Positions 28,705 through 38,779 of a stretch of 50,896 nucleotides of DNA are shown here, piece after piece. Position 1 is the first letter of the stretch, and each line of letters opens with the position of its first letter. The notes under the pieces are model-generated. The model was not told the origin of the DNA. It saw only the letters and a list, made by a program, of their open reading frames with translations, and did not search any database. The position numbers were made by a program, and so were the translations under genes. This stretch comes from Legionellaceae bacterium (GTDB lineage Bacteria; Pseudomonadota; Gammaproteobacteria; Legionellales; Legionellaceae): contig CANJSM010000002.1 of NCBI GenBank assembly GCA_947477015.1, forward strand, positions 1 to 50,896, written 5' to 3'.

Positions 28705-30408
28705 TTATTTAAGCGCATCAAGCGAGATCTCTGAATCCAATCCACAAGCTGGGGGACTTAGAACTTCGAAACCTGAATTATCAAGAGGCCCTCGTTCTCT
28801 AGTTGAAAAAAATAGGCCGAGAGGTGCGTTACAAGAGTAACCTGATTGAAGATCAGCCTCTAGTGTTACAACCTCAATTTTTTCATAACCACTAGTTGTG
28901 TGTCCAAATTGAAATGCCTCCAGACTCAGGACCTGATTGATGAGCGCGATAAATTGAATAAAATTCAAGGACCAACTAGCAGGCTTAATTAACATGAAGT
29001 TTTGTGACAAAAATGCTCCTTCCGTTGTTTGTGTTTTTCTTGCAAGGGCTTGCTTTTTTTCATTATTAAACAAGGCGGTTATCTTTTTTTCATCCGGATG
29101 CTCTATATAGCAGATGACTTTTTTACCACTTTTGGGGCGCGAGAAAATAGCTGCATCATAATCTTTCTGACTAAAAAACCATTTATAAATATTTAAAAAA
29201 AGGCTCGTCTTATCAAATGAAGCGTTATTGATTGCTTGATGAATTGGCTGATATCCTCCCCCGTTATATTGAGTCAGTAATTCACGAAATTGTTCAAACG
29301 AAATGACTCCTTGCAATATTCCATTTAAAACCTCATTGAGGTATAGCAATGTACATTCAATATCAACTGGTTTTAAAATTAAAACCTCATGTAACGGAGA
29401 AAAACCCTGTTGATAGTTAACATGATTAATCAGGAAATGATTGTATTGATTGATGTTGATCCATTCTTGTTTAAACGCGATGGAGGCAATATCTAAAACT
29501 AGCTGAAGTGATTTATAGTTTCCAGCTTTAAGCGCTCGGTCTAATACACGAAATCCTGAATGGTTTGAGCCCAGCAAAATATTATTTATAATTGAAGCGG
29601 GGAATGCACCTATATTGATTGCATCACATACTGCAAAAAGTAGGGCTTCGACTTGATTATATTTTTGAAAATCTATTAATGAAAAAATCAGTGTGCTTTC
29701 TAAATTGTGGCGCATTGAGAGTGTACTGCTATCGAAAACAAGGCTTAAAAACAAACTATAAAGAGTCTCTCTGCACTCAGATTCACAGACCTTACTCAGT
29801 TGTTTGGTTTCGGTGTCACCCAAGGGCAAAAACAGCGCTTTATATTGAATCGTAGTGATCCATTTATGATGTATTGCTTCAGCTAATTCTTCTAAAAAAA
29901 GTTGTAATTCAGGCGCGTAGCCTCCACTAACTAACTTCATCATATTGTTGGGGTTGTTATGCATGCGATGATACTTTTCTATTGATAGATACTTCATATC
30001 TAGACTAAACGCTATCCATACACTTAATGTTTGAACAATAATGGGGTCTGCGTGCATGAACAATGCTTGGTAGAATGGCGATAGACCTTGAGTATTTTCT
30101 TCGGTTAATAACCATGCTGTCGCACTGTTTCGTGATGTATGAGCAGAAGCATCTATTTGTATCGCCTTTTGGATGAGTAAGGTGATAACAAAACAACAGA
30201 CAGATGGCGTGTTAAAGGGTAATGCTAATGTATGATGAAGAAGACTTAAACCTTCGTTGTCTACTTCGCAAATGGCGTTGTAATCGAGTAAATTAATTTT
30301 TTGACGCAGGTTGTTTCCATTAAAAACAGGATTTGACACGCTGAGATTTATTTCATCGAAACAAGCGTCTGTAACTAAATTAGAGTATGGCATGATTTTT
30401 TTGATCAA
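28705..30408 (-). CDS. Ankyrin-like repeat protein, candidate host-interaction factor
   Basis: 567 aa with recurring G[FLY]xx[LI]HxxL units: GLSLLHHTLA, GLSPFYQALF, GFRVLDRALK, GFSPLHEVLI, GYQPIHQAIN. Confidence 0.65.
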   Translation of the reverse strand: MIKKIMPYSNLVTDACFDEINLSVSNPVFNGNNLRQKINLLDYNAICEVDNEGLSLLHHTLALPFNTPSVCCFVITLLIQKAIQIDASAHTSRNSATAWLLTEENTQGLSPFYQALFMHADPIIVQTLSVWIAFSLDMKYLSIEKYHRMHNNPNNMMKLVSGGYAPELQLFLEELAEAIHHKWITTIQYKALFLPLGDTETKQLSKVCESECRETLYSLFLSLVFDSSTLSMRHNLESTLIFSLIDFQKYNQVEALLFAVCDAINIGAFPASIINNILLGSNHSGFRVLDRALKAGNYKSLQLVLDIASIAFKQEWININQYNHFLINHVNYQQGFSPLHEVLILKPVDIECTLLYLNEVLNGILQGVISFEQFRELLTQYNGGGYQPIHQAINNASFDKTSLFLNIYKWFFSQKDYDAAIFSRPKSGKKVICYIEHPDEKKITALFNNEKKQALARKTQTTEGAFLSQNFMLIKPASWSLNFIQFIALINQVLSLEAFQFGHTTSGYEKIEVVTLEADLQSGYSCNAPLGLFFSTRERGPLDNSGFEVLSPPACGLDSEISLDALK

Positions 30409-30513
30409 AAAAAAATCATTGTACTTTAATTTATTAGACTAATCAAAAAAAACTCTTTGTTAGGGTTACGTCATACTTTACAACTAAAGAGTGCTGCATA
30501 TATAACTGTACGG

Positions 30514-32721
30514 TTAAACGTGTCGCCTCGCCTCATACACATTGGGGATCTGCCCTAACCTGTTCAACAAACCCGAGAGACTATTTAACCCGTCAATTTC
30601 AATGGTGAGCATGATTTGATTGGTATTGTCTTGTCTATTCACCTGAGTTTGCAAAGAGAACACATGGGCTTTTTCATTGGATAACAAAGACGTTACATCA
30701 CGTAATAAATTAGGCCGGTCAAAGGCTTTAATCAATACGTCAACCACATAATGCTCACGTGTTGCACTGCCCCAACTCACCTGCAGAAAACGTTCTCTCT
30801 CTTTTTCACTCGAATATAGAATATTAGGGCAATCGTGGCGATGAATCGAAACACCTCGACCGAGAGTAATATACCCAATCACCTCTTCGCCAGGCAATGG
30901 TTGACAGCATCTTGCCATGTGAGTAAGCAAGTTGCCAACCCCTTCAATTTTTAATCCACTGTCGATAGGGATTACCGGCTTTTGATGAGACTTAACGAGT
31001 TTTTTAATGGCGTGATCAATGGGCTCATCTGGCGATAAGCGATTTAAAATCTGAACGAGTTTTACGTCTCCTCGACCTAAAGCAGCATGTAAATCATCGA
31101 GTGTTTTAAATTTCAAGGCTTGAGCAATGTCATTCAAACGCTCAGCTTTTACGCCTAAATTTTTTAATTCTCTATCGAGAAGGTCTCGACCTTCCATCGC
31201 GTTTTTATCGTGATCTTGTACGTTGAACCAATGCAATACTTTGGCTTTGGCACGTGATGTTTTTAAATAATTTAAATGCGAATTGATCCAATCTCTTGAG
31301 GGTTTAGCTTCCTTCCCTGTCAAAATATCAACGCGATCACCGGTTTTTAAGGCATAAGTAAGCGGCACAATGCTGCCATTGACCTTTGCTCCTCGACACC
31401 GATGTCCCATCTCCGTATGGACATGATAGGCAAAATCAAGCGCTGTTGCGCCATTGGGGAGATCAAGCACATCACCATCTGGCGTGAAGACATAAACCCG
31501 GTCTTCCAGAAAACCTGCTTCAATGATTGCTGATGATTCCTTTTTCGTGGCCATTTCACGATGCCAGGCCAATACTTCACGTAACCACTCGATTTTTCGC
31601 TCATGCCCTGCTTTTTGCTTGGCACCACCCTCTTTATACTTCCAGTGAGCGGCCACACCCATCTCGGCTTGCTCATGCATTTTAAAAGTACGGATTTGCA
31701 CTTCAAACACGCGACCTTCCGGGCCTTCTACGGCTGTGTGCAGCGATTGATAACCGTTTGATTTTGATTTAGCGATGTAATCATCAAATTCAGTGGGAAC
31801 AGGACGCCATAAATCGTGTATTAAATCCAATACTTGATAGCATAGCTCTTCACTATCCACCATGATGCGTACAGCCGTTGCATCATAGATTTCATCCAAT
31901 GAGACATTCTTGCGCTTCATTTTTCGATAGATACTGTGGATGTGTTTAGAGCGTCCATAGACCGCAAAATGCTCAAGATTCATGTGCTGCATGTGTTGAT
32001 TTAATTCATCAACAATCAAATTCACATATCGATCACGGTCTAGACGCTTCGCCCTTAACCCTTTGGCAATGGCTTTGTATTCTTCTGGATGCAGATAGCG
32101 AAAGGCTAAATCTTCCATTTCCCATTTGATGGCACCAATGCCCAATCGATTGGCTAATGGCGCATATATTTCCATCGCTTCTGTGGCAATTTTTTTACTT
32201 AATGCTGGCGGTAAAGGACCGAGCGCACGCAACACACAAAGACGTTCTGCCAATTTAATCAACACCACACGCACGTCATCGACCATGGCGATCAGCATTT
32301 TACGCACGTTGTCTATTTGATGTTTGTTTTGAGGCGACGTGTTGAAGGATTGAAAATGATGCATTGCGCTCATTTTCTCAATGCCCTTCACCAATCTGGC
32401 AATAGGACTGCCTAGTTGTTCTTCAACATCATCTAACGATAATTCAGCATAATGAACGCTTTCAAAAATGATTGCCGCAGCTAGCGTTTCCTGATCAACT
32501 TCCAAATCAGCTAAAACATCAGCCATAGCAAGGCCTTGCTGTAAACAGGATTCCCCTGTTTCTGTTGCATGATCCTGACCTGCTAACTGACTCAGTTGGC
32601 AGGCTTTACGAATCAAATTTAAATCTTGAAAATAGCCTTTACTGCTAACCTCGTTCAACCAAAGTTGAACATCAATACTGCCATCCGGTTGTAAAGGAGT
32701 CCCTTCTTTTACTTTAACCAT
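30514..32721 (-). CDS. relA: GTP pyrophosphokinase ((p)ppGpp synthetase I)
   Basis: YDATAVRIMVDSEELCYQVLDLIHDLWRPVPTEFDDYIAKSKSNGYQSLHTAVEGPEG, TGS domain, C-terminal ACT; HD motif degenerate. Confidence 0.95.
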   Translation of the reverse strand: MVKVKEGTPLQPDGSIDVQLWLNEVSSKGYFQDLNLIRKACQLSQLAGQDHATETGESCLQQGLAMADVLADLEVDQETLAAAIIFESVHYAELSLDDVEEQLGSPIARLVKGIEKMSAMHHFQSFNTSPQNKHQIDNVRKMLIAMVDDVRVVLIKLAERLCVLRALGPLPPALSKKIATEAMEIYAPLANRLGIGAIKWEMEDLAFRYLHPEEYKAIAKGLRAKRLDRDRYVNLIVDELNQHMQHMNLEHFAVYGRSKHIHSIYRKMKRKNVSLDEIYDATAVRIMVDSEELCYQVLDLIHDLWRPVPTEFDDYIAKSKSNGYQSLHTAVEGPEGRVFEVQIRTFKMHEQAEMGVAAHWKYKEGGAKQKAGHERKIEWLREVLAWHREMATKKESSAIIEAGFLEDRVYVFTPDGDVLDLPNGATALDFAYHVHTEMGHRCRGAKVNGSIVPLTYALKTGDRVDILTGKEAKPSRDWINSHLNYLKTSRAKAKVLHWFNVQDHDKNAMEGRDLLDRELKNLGVKAERLNDIAQALKFKTLDDLHAALGRGDVKLVQILNRLSPDEPIDHAIKKLVKSHQKPVIPIDSGLKIEGVGNLLTHMARCCQPLPGEEVIGYITLGRGVSIHRHDCPNILYSSEKERERFLQVSWGSATREHYVVDVLIKAFDRPNLLRDVTSLLSNEKAHVFSLQTQVNRQDNTNQIMLTIEIDGLNSLSGLLNRLGQIPNVYEARRHV

Positions 32722-32728
32722 GTAATCA

Positions 32729-34063
32729 CTATCCTTTTACGAATAACGCAATTGACTCCACATGAGAGGTATGCGGAAACATATCCATGACACCCGCTGA
32801 AATCATCCTATACCCGTGTTGATTGATCAAGATATCCGCATCTCGAGCAAGCGTTGCAGGATTACAAGATACATACACAATGCTGTCCGGGTTCATTTTA
32901 TCCATTTGTTTCACGATTTCAAGAGCGCCTGTGCGCGGAGGATCAAGCAATATTTTGTTGAACTGATGATGCATCAATCCCTTAACCGCCGCTTCGTCGT
33001 CCAAATTCGCACAAAAAAACTTAGTATTGTTTAATCCATTGTTCTTCGCATTCATGCTAGCACGTTCAACCATGGCATCACTGCCTTCCACACCGACAAC
33101 GCTAGCACACTGACGTGCCAATGGCAGTGAAAAATTACCTAAACCACAAAACAGATCAAGTACCTTATCGTCTGGTTGCAGCTCCAATAAACTCAACGCT
33201 TGAGACACCATGAGTTGATTCAACCCAGCATTGACTTGGGTAAAATCGGTAGGCAGAAATTGAAACTCAATGTCATGTTCAGGCAAACGATAGCTTAAAA
33301 AGCGCCCTGCATCGATGGGATGAAACAGGTACACACTATCAGGACCTGCGGGCTGTAAATAAATACGAACCGCTGCATGGTCTGCAAATTGCCGCATTTT
33401 CTCTTCATCTGAAGCAGTTAATGGCGTTAAGTTTCTGAAGATCAGCGCGATGTCTGTGTCCCCTGCTGCCACTTCAATTTGTGCAATGCAATGCGGATCG
33501 TCAAGGGAATCAATCAACTGACGCATAGGCACGAGTTGTGCGTCTACACGCGCATTTAAAACCACGCATTGATTGATTTCTGTGATGTACCGTGGATTGC
33601 TTTTTTCTCTAAAACCCACCAGTGTGGATTGTTTTTTTTCAACATAACGCACGCTTAACCGTGCTTTATTTCTATAGTGCCAGAGTTCACTTGTCAATGG
33701 TGGTAAAACGGTGTCTGGCTTGCAATGACCGACTCGAGCCAGCAAATCCAACAGCAGTACTTGCTTTTCGTGAATTTGAGCTGCACCATCCATATGCTGC
33801 AACGAACAACCACCACACATAACAAAATGCGGACAACGCGGTTCAACACGTTGCGGGGAGGCTTTTTCAACAGAGATGACTGTCCCTTCATCATAATCTT
33901 TCTTTTTTAAGGTGTATTGAAAAGTCACGTCTTCGTAGGGCAATGCACCGTCAATGAACGTTGTTTTACCTTCTATGCGCGCAATACCGCGTCCATCATG
34001 GCTAAATTTTTCAATGGTAGTTGTGACTGGAATTTGCGAGGGGCGTTTTTGTCTTCGTCTCAT
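32729..34063 (-). CDS. rlmD: 23S rRNA (uracil(1939)-C(5))-methyltransferase
   Basis: TRAM domain, [15 protein letters not shown] Fe-S motif, [37 protein letters not shown]. Confidence 0.95.
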   Translation of the reverse strand: MRRRQKRPSQIPVTTTIEKFSHDGRGIARIEGKTTFIDGALPYEDVTFQYTLKKKDYDEGTVISVEKASPQRVEPRCPHFVMCGGCSLQHMDGAAQIHEKQVLLLDLLARVGHCKPDTVLPPLTSELWHYRNKARLSVRYVEKKQSTLVGFREKSNPRYITEINQCVVLNARVDAQLVPMRQLIDSLDDPHCIAQIEVAAGDTDIALIFRNLTPLTASDEEKMRQFADHAAVRIYLQPAGPDSVYLFHPIDAGRFLSYRLPEHDIEFQFLPTDFTQVNAGLNQLMVSQALSLLELQPDDKVLDLFCGLGNFSLPLARQCASVVGVEGSDAMVERASMNAKNNGLNNTKFFCANLDDEAAVKGLMHHQFNKILLDPPRTGALEIVKQMDKMNPDSIVYVSCNPATLARDADILINQHGYRMISAGVMDMFPHTSHVESIALFVKG

Positions 34064-34085
34064 AAATAAATCTCTTTGGTTTTTT

Positions 34086-34118
34086 CACGTCATCCCCAAC
34101 GCAGTGAGGGATGACGTG
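34086..34118. repeat. REP-like hairpin between rluB and rlmD
   Basis: cacgtcatccc (34086-34096) / gggatgacgtg (34108-34118), perfect 11-bp stem. Confidence 0.7.
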
Positions 34119-34131
34119 CCGTGAATGTAGC

Positions 34132-34863
34132 TTATAACGATGCAATAAACGCATCTACTTCATGAATGGGTAATTCCACATAATTGCCGCGATCTAATGA
34201 TCGGGGTAGCTGAAATTGACCGTAACGAACGCGAACTAAGCGGCTCACATCTACACCTTGAGACTGCCATAAACGCCTGACTTCACGGTTACGCCCTTCG
34301 CTCAACACAACGTGATACCAACTATTCGTACCCTCTCCTCCACGGTATTCAATTTTCTTGAACTTCGCGATGCCATCATCTAATTGAACACCTTTCAATA
34401 AGGCAGCAATCGCATCTGGGCTAACTTGCCCGTATACACGCACGGCATATTCACGTTCGAGCTCGTATTTTGGATGCATCAACCGATTGGCTAGTTCACC
34501 ATTGTTTGTGAAAATTAACAAACCTGACGTATTGATATCAAGACGACCAACTTGGACCCATCGGCCTTGTTTCAAATGGGGTAAATGATCAAACACAGTT
34601 CGACTATGCTTCGGATCACTTCTGCTTGAAATTTCACCAACGGGCTTGTAATACAGCAAAATACGTGTCTTATAGACTAACTTCAAAGGGTTATCGATGA
34701 TGCGCCCTTTAACACTGATTTTATCATCAGCAGTAGCTGAATCACCTATCTTGGCTTGCACTCCATTAACATGAACCAAACCACCTTCTATCCAGCGCTC
34801 CATTTCACGCCTGGAACCTAATCCAGCCTGACTTAATAATTTCTGTAACCGTTCACTACTCAT
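34132..34863 (-). CDS. rluB: 23S rRNA pseudouridine synthase B
   Basis: S4 domain N-terminus; QVGRLDINTSGLLIFTNNGELANRLMHPKYELEREYAVRVYG; EGRNREVRRLWQSQGVDVSRLVRVRYG. Confidence 0.93.
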   Translation of the reverse strand: MSSERLQKLLSQAGLGSRREMERWIEGGLVHVNGVQAKIGDSATADDKISVKGRIIDNPLKLVYKTRILLYYKPVGEISSRSDPKHSRTVFDHLPHLKQGRWVQVGRLDINTSGLLIFTNNGELANRLMHPKYELEREYAVRVYGQVSPDAIAALLKGVQLDDGIAKFKKIEYRGGEGTNSWYHVVLSEGRNREVRRLWQSQGVDVSRLVRVRYGQFQLPRSLDRGNYVELPIHEVDAFIASL

Positions 34864-34906
34864 GATTTAATGTACCTTATTTAACAATGTACCGTCTTTG
34901 CGGAAA

Positions 34907-36118
34907 TTAGTAATCCAAACCCATGGCTTCTCGAACATGATCCAATGTCTTTCCCGCTTCTTCGCGCGCCTGTTCACTGCCCTCAGCCACGATGCGTTTG
35001 ACTGAACCCAGATCGGCCTCGTAATTTTTTATAGAGTCCTGAATGGGCTTTAGCTCTTGGTTGATGGCATCAATCACAGGCCGTTTGCAATCAATGCAAC
35101 CAATACCTGCACTCCGACATCCCGTTTGAACCCAATCTTTAACAGATGCATCGGAGTACACTTTATGAAATTGCCACACAGGGCATTTTTCAGGCTCACC
35201 AGGATCTGTGCGTTTTACCCGTGCCGGATCAGTTGGCATGGTTAATATTTTTTTCTCAACAACTGCTGGTTCTTCTCGCAAACTAATCGTATTATGGTAT
35301 GACTTGGACATTTTCTGGCCATCAATGCCTGGCATTTTAGCATGTTCTGTTAACATGGGTTGTGGTTCTGGCAAAATAATTTTTCCTGCACCATCTAAGT
35401 ATCCCAATAAACGCTCTTTATCACCGATAGATAAATTAACCTGACTGGTCAACAAAGCGCGCGCTGTATTCAATGATTCATGACATCCATCCTGCTGAAA
35501 TGAGCGGCGCAATTGTTCATAATATTTCCCATTTTTCTTACCCATTTTTTTTATGGCTTCAATGGCAAGAACTTCAAAATTAGGCTCACGACCGTATAAA
35601 TGGTTAAAGCGACGAGCAACCTCACGGATCAATTCAATATGCGACACCTGATCTTCACCGACAGGAACAAAGTCAGCTTTGTACAACAAGACATCCGCAC
35701 TTTGCAGGAGGGGGTAGCCTAGAAAGCCATAGGTAGAGAGATCTTTTTCGTGCAACTTAAGTTGTTGATCTTTATAAGTGGGCACACGTTCAAGCCACCC
35801 CATTGGCGTGATCATCGACAACAGCAAATGCAACTCAGCATGTTCTGGCACCCATGATTGAATAAAAAGCCGTGATAAACCTGGGTTAACACCACAGGCT
35901 AACCAATCAACAACCATGTTCCACAAATTGCGTTCAATGCTACCTGAGTCATCATAATGAGTGGTTAAACCATGCCAGTCGGCAACAAAAAAATAACAAT
36001 CGTATTGGTATTGTAATTTAACCCAATTTTTAATGACGCCATGATAATGCCCCAAATGCAGTGCACCACTGGCACGCATACCTGAGACCACACGCTTGTT
36101 ATTGCTGAATACTGACAT
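34907..36118 (-). CDS. trpS: Tryptophanyl-tRNA synthetase
   Basis: VVSGMRASGALHLGHYHGVIKNW, KMSKSYHNTI; 403 aa. Confidence 0.95.
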   Translation of the reverse strand: MSVFSNNKRVVSGMRASGALHLGHYHGVIKNWVKLQYQYDCYFFVADWHGLTTHYDDSGSIERNLWNMVVDWLACGVNPGLSRLFIQSWVPEHAELHLLLSMITPMGWLERVPTYKDQQLKLHEKDLSTYGFLGYPLLQSADVLLYKADFVPVGEDQVSHIELIREVARRFNHLYGREPNFEVLAIEAIKKMGKKNGKYYEQLRRSFQQDGCHESLNTARALLTSQVNLSIGDKERLLGYLDGAGKIILPEPQPMLTEHAKMPGIDGQKMSKSYHNTISLREEPAVVEKKILTMPTDPARVKRTDPGEPEKCPVWQFHKVYSDASVKDWVQTGCRSAGIGCIDCKRPVIDAINQELKPIQDSIKNYEADLGSVKRIVAEGSEQAREEAGKTLDHVREAMGLDY

Positions 36119-36148
36119 TTACAACCTCATATATAAATAAATCCAAAA

Positions 36149-36769
36149 TCACCTAAATGGCTCGCAGTCGCCTTTTCCTTCTCGCAAAATAACCGGATAA
36201 TCAGCCGTCAAATCGACCACCGTCGTAGGTTCGTGACCACAATTGCCTCCGTCGATAATCAAATCAATTTGATTACCCAAAACATCCTTAATCGATTCAG
36301 GCTCACTCAAGGGAGCCTCAGCACCGGGTAATATTAACGTTGTACTCATCAGCGGCGCATCAAGGCACTCGAGTAATGCCAGCGTAATCACATTCTCAGG
36401 TACCCGTAGCCCCAATGTTTTTCGTTTAGGGTGCAACATCAAACGAGGCACTTCACTAGTAGCATTCAAAATAAAGGTATACGCACCGGGAGTGAAAGCC
36501 TTTAACAGACGGAATATCGGGTTTGTTATTTTTGCGTAAGCGCTAACTTGAGAGAGATCACGACAAACCAAGGTCATGTTGTGATCTTTATCCAATTGCC
36601 GCAAACGCTTGATTCGCTCTAATGCTGACTTATTACCTAGCATACAACCTAAGGCATATCCTGAGTCGGTAGGGTAAACAATTAGCCCCCCTTCCTCAAT
36701 AATAGTGGCTGCCTGACGTAAAAGCCGCGCCTGCGGGTTATCAGGATGTATCGCAAATAATTGACTCAT
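36149..36769 (-). CDS. yciO: YciO/Sua5 family (threonylcarbamoyl-AMP synthase-like) protein
   Basis: GGLIVYPTDSGYALGCMLGNKSALERIKRLRQLDKDHNMTLVCRDLSQVSAYAK. Confidence 0.9.
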   Translation of the reverse strand: MSQLFAIHPDNPQARLLRQAATIIEEGGLIVYPTDSGYALGCMLGNKSALERIKRLRQLDKDHNMTLVCRDLSQVSAYAKITNPIFRLLKAFTPGAYTFILNATSEVPRLMLHPKRKTLGLRVPENVITLALLECLDAPLMSTTLILPGAEAPLSEPESIKDVLGNQIDLIIDGGNCGHEPTTVVDLTADYPVILREGKGDCEPFR

Positions 36770-36827
36770 ACTATTTAAATCCCTGTGAAATAATAATTCT
36801 CACGCGATGCTCGACGTAAGCATTACA

Positions 36828-37649
36828 TTAACCCCAATCCTGCCAAATCGGCGTACAACTCGCCGGCAACGAATACTGCTGACCTAGCCCTATTCGCGAC
36901 ATCTCATGATGGAAATCAGACCCCGTGGAGGCTAACAACTCAAAACGTTGACATATTCCTGCTAATTCGTTGATCTGAGAAACCAGCATCTCACCTGAAA
37001 CCACTTCAATAGCGGCACCCCCAGCCAGTTTAAACTCACTGATTAACGCATGCAACTTGGAACGGGTCAATTTATATTTCAGTGGATGAGCTATCACCGC
37101 CTGCCCTCCTGCTTGCGTGATCCCCTCCACAGCCGCATCAATACTTAACCATTGTGTCGGCACATAGGCGCCATGCCCGCGTCCAAGGTAGCGCTTAAAT
37201 GCGGATTGTATATCAGGAACCTTGCCTTCATTCACCAGTATTTGTGCGAAATGTGGGCGACCAACGCGTTCGTGACCGGCTAAATCACAAGCTTTTTGAT
37301 AGGCATCATGCACACCAAAATCGACAAGGCACGTAGCAATGGTTTTAGCGCGTGTAATTCGACTGTCATTTTGTTGAACAATTAAGGCTCTGAGAGTATC
37401 GTCATCAGGATTAACATTTAATCCTATGATATGGATATCATGCTTTTTCCATCGCGTACTGAGCTCTATACCATTGATAATTTTAATCCCACTATGGCGT
37501 GCCGCATGATGCAAAGGTGCAAGGCCGGCCGTTGTATCATGATCGGTAAGAGCAAGAGTATGAATGCCGGCAAGAAGTGCTTTTTGCAGCAGTTGTTCCG
37601 GGCTTAAAGCCCCATCTGAGAAATGGCTGTGACAATGTAAGTCAATCAT
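36828..37649 (-). CDS. PHP-domain phosphoesterase (YciV/Rnm-like)
   Basis: MIDLHCHSHFSDGALSPEQLLQKALLAGIHTLALTDHDTTAG, GQAVIAHPLKY, STGSDFHHE. Confidence 0.9.
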   Translation of the reverse strand: MIDLHCHSHFSDGALSPEQLLQKALLAGIHTLALTDHDTTAGLAPLHHAARHSGIKIINGIELSTRWKKHDIHIIGLNVNPDDDTLRALIVQQNDSRITRAKTIATCLVDFGVHDAYQKACDLAGHERVGRPHFAQILVNEGKVPDIQSAFKRYLGRGHGAYVPTQWLSIDAAVEGITQAGGQAVIAHPLKYKLTRSKLHALISEFKLAGGAAIEVVSGEMLVSQINELAGICQRFELLASTGSDFHHEMSRIGLGQQYSLPASCTPIWQDWG

Positions 37650-37844
37650 ATATCCATGAGTAAAATCGTGGTGAACGTTAGCCAGTATACTCGATATTTG
37701 ATAGTTTATTAAATATACCCTTTTTTTTTGCGATTTTAGATCTATAATCTAGAAAGCATCTGACTTTTTACGCGAATGACGTACAGGGTAAATAACAACC
37801 AGATGTTACAGCGTTGACCACTATAACTAACAAGGATGATCACC

Positions 37845-38123
37845 ATGAAAAAATCGACTTTAGCCATTGCTGCACTAATCACGACATTATCTACTGCTGT
37901 TATTGTTCCTGCAGCTTTTGCAGATGATGCAACAACAGCTCCGGCTGATACATCAACAACAGCTCCAGCTTCACCAGATACAACAACTCCAGCTGCACCA
38001 GATACAACACCTCCAGCTTCATCAGATATGACAACTCCAGCTGATACAACCGCAACACCTCCAACTACTCCGACATCAGATCAATCTGCTCCGACTACAC
38101 CAAATGCAGAAAACCCAAGCTAG
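37845..38123 (+). CDS. Secreted Thr/Pro/Ala-rich low-complexity protein
   Basis: Signal peptide MKKSTLAIAALITTLSTAVIVPAAFADD followed by degenerate (A/S)PDTTTP repeats; aagga 9-13 nt upstream of ATG 37845. Confidence 0.65.
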   Translation: MKKSTLAIAALITTLSTAVIVPAAFADDATTAPADTSTTAPASPDTTTPAAPDTTPPASSDMTTPADTTATPPTTPTSDQSAPTTPNAENPS

Positions 38124-38147
38124 GTCACTCATCAAGTCATCAATTCA

Positions 38148-38216
38148 CTTCGCTCCGTTCGGGGTAAGGCAGGGCGCAAGCCCTGTCTCGAAGCTTCCTC
38201 ACCCGAACAGAGCAAG
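38148..38216. repeat. Imperfect palindromic intergenic element
   Basis: cttcgctccgttcggggt...cagggc-gcaa-gccctg...acccgaacagagcaag nested inverted repeats. Confidence 0.55.
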
Positions 38217-38299
38217 ATGAGAGACAACACACTACAAAATCGAATATACTCCCTTGATATGATACTCAACAAACCCAAAATGGAACTAAATACCCTCAA

Positions 38300-38779
38300 A
38301 TGAAGAACTACCATATTGATATTCAGCATGCTTGTGAAGAACAAATTCCTATCACAGATGAGCTACTGTGCACTTGGACTCAACAAGCCTTGGCCACTGA
38401 GCTTGATTCTGCCGAACTAACTATACGTTTAGTTGATCTAGATGAAATTACACACCTCAATCACTACTACCGCAAACAAAACAAACCGACCAATGTATTA
38501 GCCTTTCCCGCAAACCTGCCAACAGGCATCACACTCGACATCCCTTTGCTGGGCGATGTGATCATTTGTCCTGCTGTATTGCAACAAGAGAGCATTACGT
38601 TAAATAAACCACTCACGGCTCATTGGGCCCTGATTGTGACTCACGGTGTATTACACTTATTAGGTTATGACCACATTGAAGACGACGACGCAACGGTCAT
38701 GCAAGCCTTGGAAATCCAGTTACTGGCTGAGTTAGGGCTTGATAATCCTTATTTAAACGAGGGTAATGAGAGTGAATAA
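38300..38779 (+). CDS. ybeY: Endoribonuclease YbeY
   Basis: LNHYYRKQNKPTNVLAFPAN, LIVTHGVLHLLGYDH (HGxLHLxGYDH motif). Confidence 0.95.
   Translation: MKNYHIDIQHACEEQIPITDELLCTWTQQALATELDSAELTIRLVDLDEITHLNHYYRKQNKPTNVLAFPANLPTGITLDIPLLGDVIICPAVLQQESITLNKPLTAHWALIVTHGVLHLLGYDHIEDDDATVMQALEIQLLAELGLDNPYLNEGNESE

Noticed and set aside
31347-31706. 119-aa ORF overlapping relA in another frame
   Set aside because: Lies wholly within the conserved relA synthetase/TGS coding region and shows no domain.
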